A DNA stretch of 7,904 nt, taken from NCBI GenBank assembly GCA_900553105.1, contig USCE01000056.1, positions 1 through 7,904 on the forward strand, written 5' to 3'. Of this stretch, positions 5,904 through 7,904 are shown in pieces (the stretch's first letter is position 1; each line of letters opens with the position of its first letter). The notes beneath the pieces are model-generated. The model did not search any database. It worked only from the letters and a program-made list of their open reading frames with translations, and was not told the origin of the DNA. Source of the DNA: an uncultured Sutterella sp. (GTDB lineage: Bacteria > Pseudomonadota > Gammaproteobacteria > Burkholderiales > Burkholderiaceae_F). Position numbers and translations under genes: made by a program.

Positions 5904-6890
5904 ATGACACATCCACGATTTGATAATAAGTTATTGTCTCAAGCGATGAATATCTTTTTACACTTCAGTCAATCTCAAAATTTATCCAAAACAGCTCAAC
6001 ATTTCGGCTTGTCTGTCTCCTCGGTTTCACGTCAAATCAGTACATTAGAAAATGAGCTTAATCTCGAGCTAGTTTCTCGTCACCATAGACCGTTGATACT
6101 GACAAAAAACGGTATGATGCTTGCCCAATCATTAGGAAAAAAAGTTAATGAAATCCACGACATTGTAGAGCGGATTCAGGGAAACTCTTGTCTTAAACCT
6201 GACTTACGAATTGCGTTTCTAGAAAGTTTTGTGCACTTTTCCGTGGAATTCATATTGCGACTTCGAACCGATACTCATCAAATCATCTGTCTATCGGGCA
6301 CAACGGATCGACTCAAAGAACTCTTACAACAAAATATCGTTGACATGATTGTTACATCGGACCCTTGGCTTGAGGTTAAAGGATTAAGCCGAATGCGCTT
6401 GCTAAGAGAGAGTTCTGTACTGCTAACCCCTAAATGTCTTGAACGCTCAGTTGCCTCAAAAACTTGGAGTTGGCAACAATTGACATTTTGTGGACTCCCC
6501 TATATCCGCTCGTACAATCAAAGTGCTTCAGGCAAGGATGTCGACAACTTTCGAGTTATTAACAACATTCCACTGACCAGCACGCTGGAAGTCGACAGCG
6601 TCAGAACCAAGATTGCACTCATTGGTCAAGGTTTAGGCTGGACTATTCTGCCAGCAATGGCGTTATATCAAAATCAAGATATCGTACTCGATCTGCTAAA
6701 TCACCATATCGTGATCTCACCCATGCCTGCGCCTAGTCTTAAGCGCGACATTTATCTTTTAGCCCAAAACTCTACTAACTCATCACTCTTGCAAAAAGTC
6801 AACAATGAGCTTCCTAATTTGCTGAAATCTCACGTCTGTCCGTGGTTCGATAATCATTTCCCGTGGTTAGCCAGTGAAATCATCTTTTAG
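5904..6890 (+). CDS. LysR-type transcriptional regulator
   Basis: 328 aa, cytoplasmic DNA-binding protein. The N-terminal winged helix-turn-helix is clear at residues 14-70: FLHFSQSQNLSKTAQHFGLS, then SSVSRQISTLENELNLELVS, then PLILTKNG. A linker helix (72-93) follows, and then the periplasmic-binding-protein-like effector domain: DLRIAFLES at 100, a central RLLRESSVLLTPK at 165-177, and the typical GQGLGWTILP near 241-250. Length is slightly above the family's usual 300 or so. The start is supported by AGGAG (5893-5897) 6 bases before ATG. Unlike many LysR genes it is not divergent from a visible target: it sits downstream of the broken hydrolase on the same strand and runs tail to tail into the MFS gene. 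The target may be the hydrolase unit, the lyase operon, or genes outside the window. The effector cannot be told from sequence. Confidence 0.95.
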   Translation: MTHPRFDNKLLSQAMNIFLHFSQSQNLSKTAQHFGLSVSSVSRQISTLENELNLELVSRHHRPLILTKNGMMLAQSLGKKVNEIHDIVERIQGNSCLKPDLRIAFLESFVHFSVEFILRLRTDTHQIICLSGTTDRLKELLQQNIVDMIVTSDPWLEVKGLSRMRLLRESSVLLTPKCLERSVASKTWSWQQLTFCGLPYIRSYNQSASGKDVDNFRVINNIPLTSTLEVDSVRTKIALIGQGLGWTILPAMALYQNQDIVLDLLNHHIVISPMPAPSLKRDIYLLAQNSTNSSLLQKVNNELPNLLKSHVCPWFDNHFPWLASEIIF

Positions 6891-6897
6891 CAATACT

Positions 6898-7904
6898 CTA
6901 ATGATGAAAAACTTTCCCCTTGCCGAAACCATCGTAGGCAGCAATACCCCAAAGTATTGTGGCAATAAAGAAAAACGCATAAACAGTCCCCCAATCTCCA
7001 TTAGCCTGATACAAGTACCCACAAATAAAAGGACCACTTGCCCCAATCAAATATCCCATTCCCTGGGCTACTGTTGATAACATCATCATTTCATGAGTAT
7101 CGTTTGACTTTTTTGAAATAAGAATAATGGCCAGGCTAAAGCGCACCCCTTGAGAAAAACCGGCAAGAGCACTAGCCAAATAAACCCAAAATCCACCTAC
7201 CATCCATAGGGCAATACTTATACAAAAAATAATTGTCACCACAATCGATAGGATTTTCTCACCTTGACATCGATGTATCAACCAAGCAGTCAGAAAACTG
7301 GCTGGTACAGTAAAAAGCACAAAAATCGAAGTACAAATGCCCGCTTGTTGCAAACTAAAACCTTGAGAGATTAAAAGTGTCGGTAGCCACGCGGCTACTG
7401 TGTACATCGCCAGGGATTGGAACCCCATTGTTCCTATGACTGACCATGTAGGCCAACGCTTCAGAATGTTCCATTGCACTTGGGAATTGGATTGCGTAAA
7501 TTGAATTTTCTGATGAGCAGATAAGCACCAAAAACAAAAAGCAATAGCTGCAACAATGCACCAAAGGGCTAAAGGGAAAAGATAACTTTGGGCATATGTG
7601 AACAAAGGCACTGAAGAATAAGTTCCTAGGCAACTTGATAGACCGATGAGTGCAGTAAGAATAGCAATCGATTTATCTGGATGAATTGGTACATACTGCC
7701 TGACAAACACAGGCATCAAGGTGTTGAGCATGGCAATTCCTGCGGCCACGACAACCGTGGCAAACATGAAAAGCCATTGCAAAGCAACCAATCTCAAAGA
7801 ACAACCCATTAAAATCAATGCACTAATGGCCGCTAAAGCATATTGAATCCGCATTGCTTTGGTAATCACTGTTGTCGCAACAGTGAAAATTCCAAAACAC
7901 AACA
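6898..7904 (-). CDS. MFS transporter, CynX/NimT (cyanate transporter-like) family, N-terminus cut by window end
   Basis: About 334 residues of an inner-membrane major facilitator protein are visible, reading from the window end to the stop at 6898-6900. The frame stays open to the end of the window, and the first visible segment (CFGIFTVATTVITKAMRIQY) fits the membrane helix and loop after TM1, so perhaps 50-60 residues including TM1 are missing. An apparent TTG start near 7902 is an edge effect. CynX-like features are MLNTLMPVFVRQYVP (compare GNxLLPxxVKRDFP), GFQSLAMYTVAAWLPTLLIS (compare GLQSLxFYxxLAWLP) and the central hydrophilic loop around SAHQKIQFTQSNSQVQW. Family members move small anions or organic compounds by proton-coupled transport. 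The substrate here is unknown. Its stop lies 7 bases from that of the converging LysR gene. Confidence 0.88.
   Translation of the reverse strand, partial: LCFGIFTVATTVITKAMRIQYALAAISALILMGCSLRLVALQWLFMFATVVVAAGIAMLNTLMPVFVRQYVPIHPDKSIAILTALIGLSSCLGTYSSVPLFTYAQSYLFPLALWCIVAAIAFCFWCLSAHQKIQFTQSNSQVQWNILKRWPTWSVIGTMGFQSLAMYTVAAWLPTLLISQGFSLQQAGICTSIFVLFTVPASFLTAWLIHRCQGEKILSIVVTIIFCISIALWMVGGFWVYLASALAGFSQGVRFSLAIILISKKSNDTHEMMMLSTVAQGMGYLIGASGPFICGYLYQANGDWGTVYAFFFIATILWGIAAYDGFGKGKVFHH

Noticed and set aside
6874..7077. 67-codon plus-strand frame after LysR
   Set aside because: It is antisense to the well-supported C-terminus of the MFS transporter; the start overlaps the LysR end and has no ribosome binding site of note.
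7355..7633. 92-codon minus-strand frame within the MFS gene
   Set aside because: It is an alternative frame of a clearly membrane-coding stretch, and its protein resembles no family.

Overview
The window is a contig-end fragment from a Gram-negative bacterium with moderate GC. The gene set (Dcu-type anaerobic dicarboxylate transporter, several fumarate-forming lyases, no sugar genes) would fit an anaerobic or microaerobic, asaccharolytic gut proteobacterium such as a Sutterellaceae-type Burkholderiales. That assignment is inference from gene content and protein style only. The first 30 bases are not biological: they are Illumina Nextera adapter left on the contig end.

Layout. Plus strand: the C-terminal half of a Dcu family C4-dicarboxylate transporter (31-645); 11 bases later an argininosuccinate-lyase-like enzyme (657-2165) closed by a hairpin terminator (2177-2208); then two overlapping genes of the fumarase/aspartase superfamily (2253-3602 and 3599-5002) closed by a strong terminator (5026-5059). 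Next come an alpha/beta-hydrolase gene broken by an in-frame TAA (5102-5887) and a LysR-type regulator (5904-6890). On the minus strand, converging on the regulator, is a CynX/NimT-like MFS transporter (6898 to the window end) that lacks its N-terminus.

The main discovery candidate is the overlapping lyase pair. Every active site in this superfamily is built from three conserved regions donated by three subunits of a tetramer. The first protein (449 aa) keeps the catalytic serine loop (GSTIMPGKINP) but has lost regions 1 and 2. The second (467 aa) keeps region 1 and most of region 2 (HPNTHVNMAQSSND, GRTGLQDA) but has lost the serine loop completely. The losses are complementary, and the genes overlap by ATGA. 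This suggests an obligate alpha2beta2 lyase with a split active site, with two working and two dead sites per tetramer. I know of no characterised natural enzyme of this superfamily built this way, but I could not search for one.

How the genes may work together (inference): the ASL-like enzyme and the heteromeric lyase would each release fumarate (or a related unsaturated diacid) from an N-substituted aspartate or similar substrate, and Dcu would exchange C4-dicarboxylates across the inner membrane, supplying fumarate respiration or the carbon pool. The hydrolase-LysR-MFS part looks like a separate unit whose enzyme gene is decaying.
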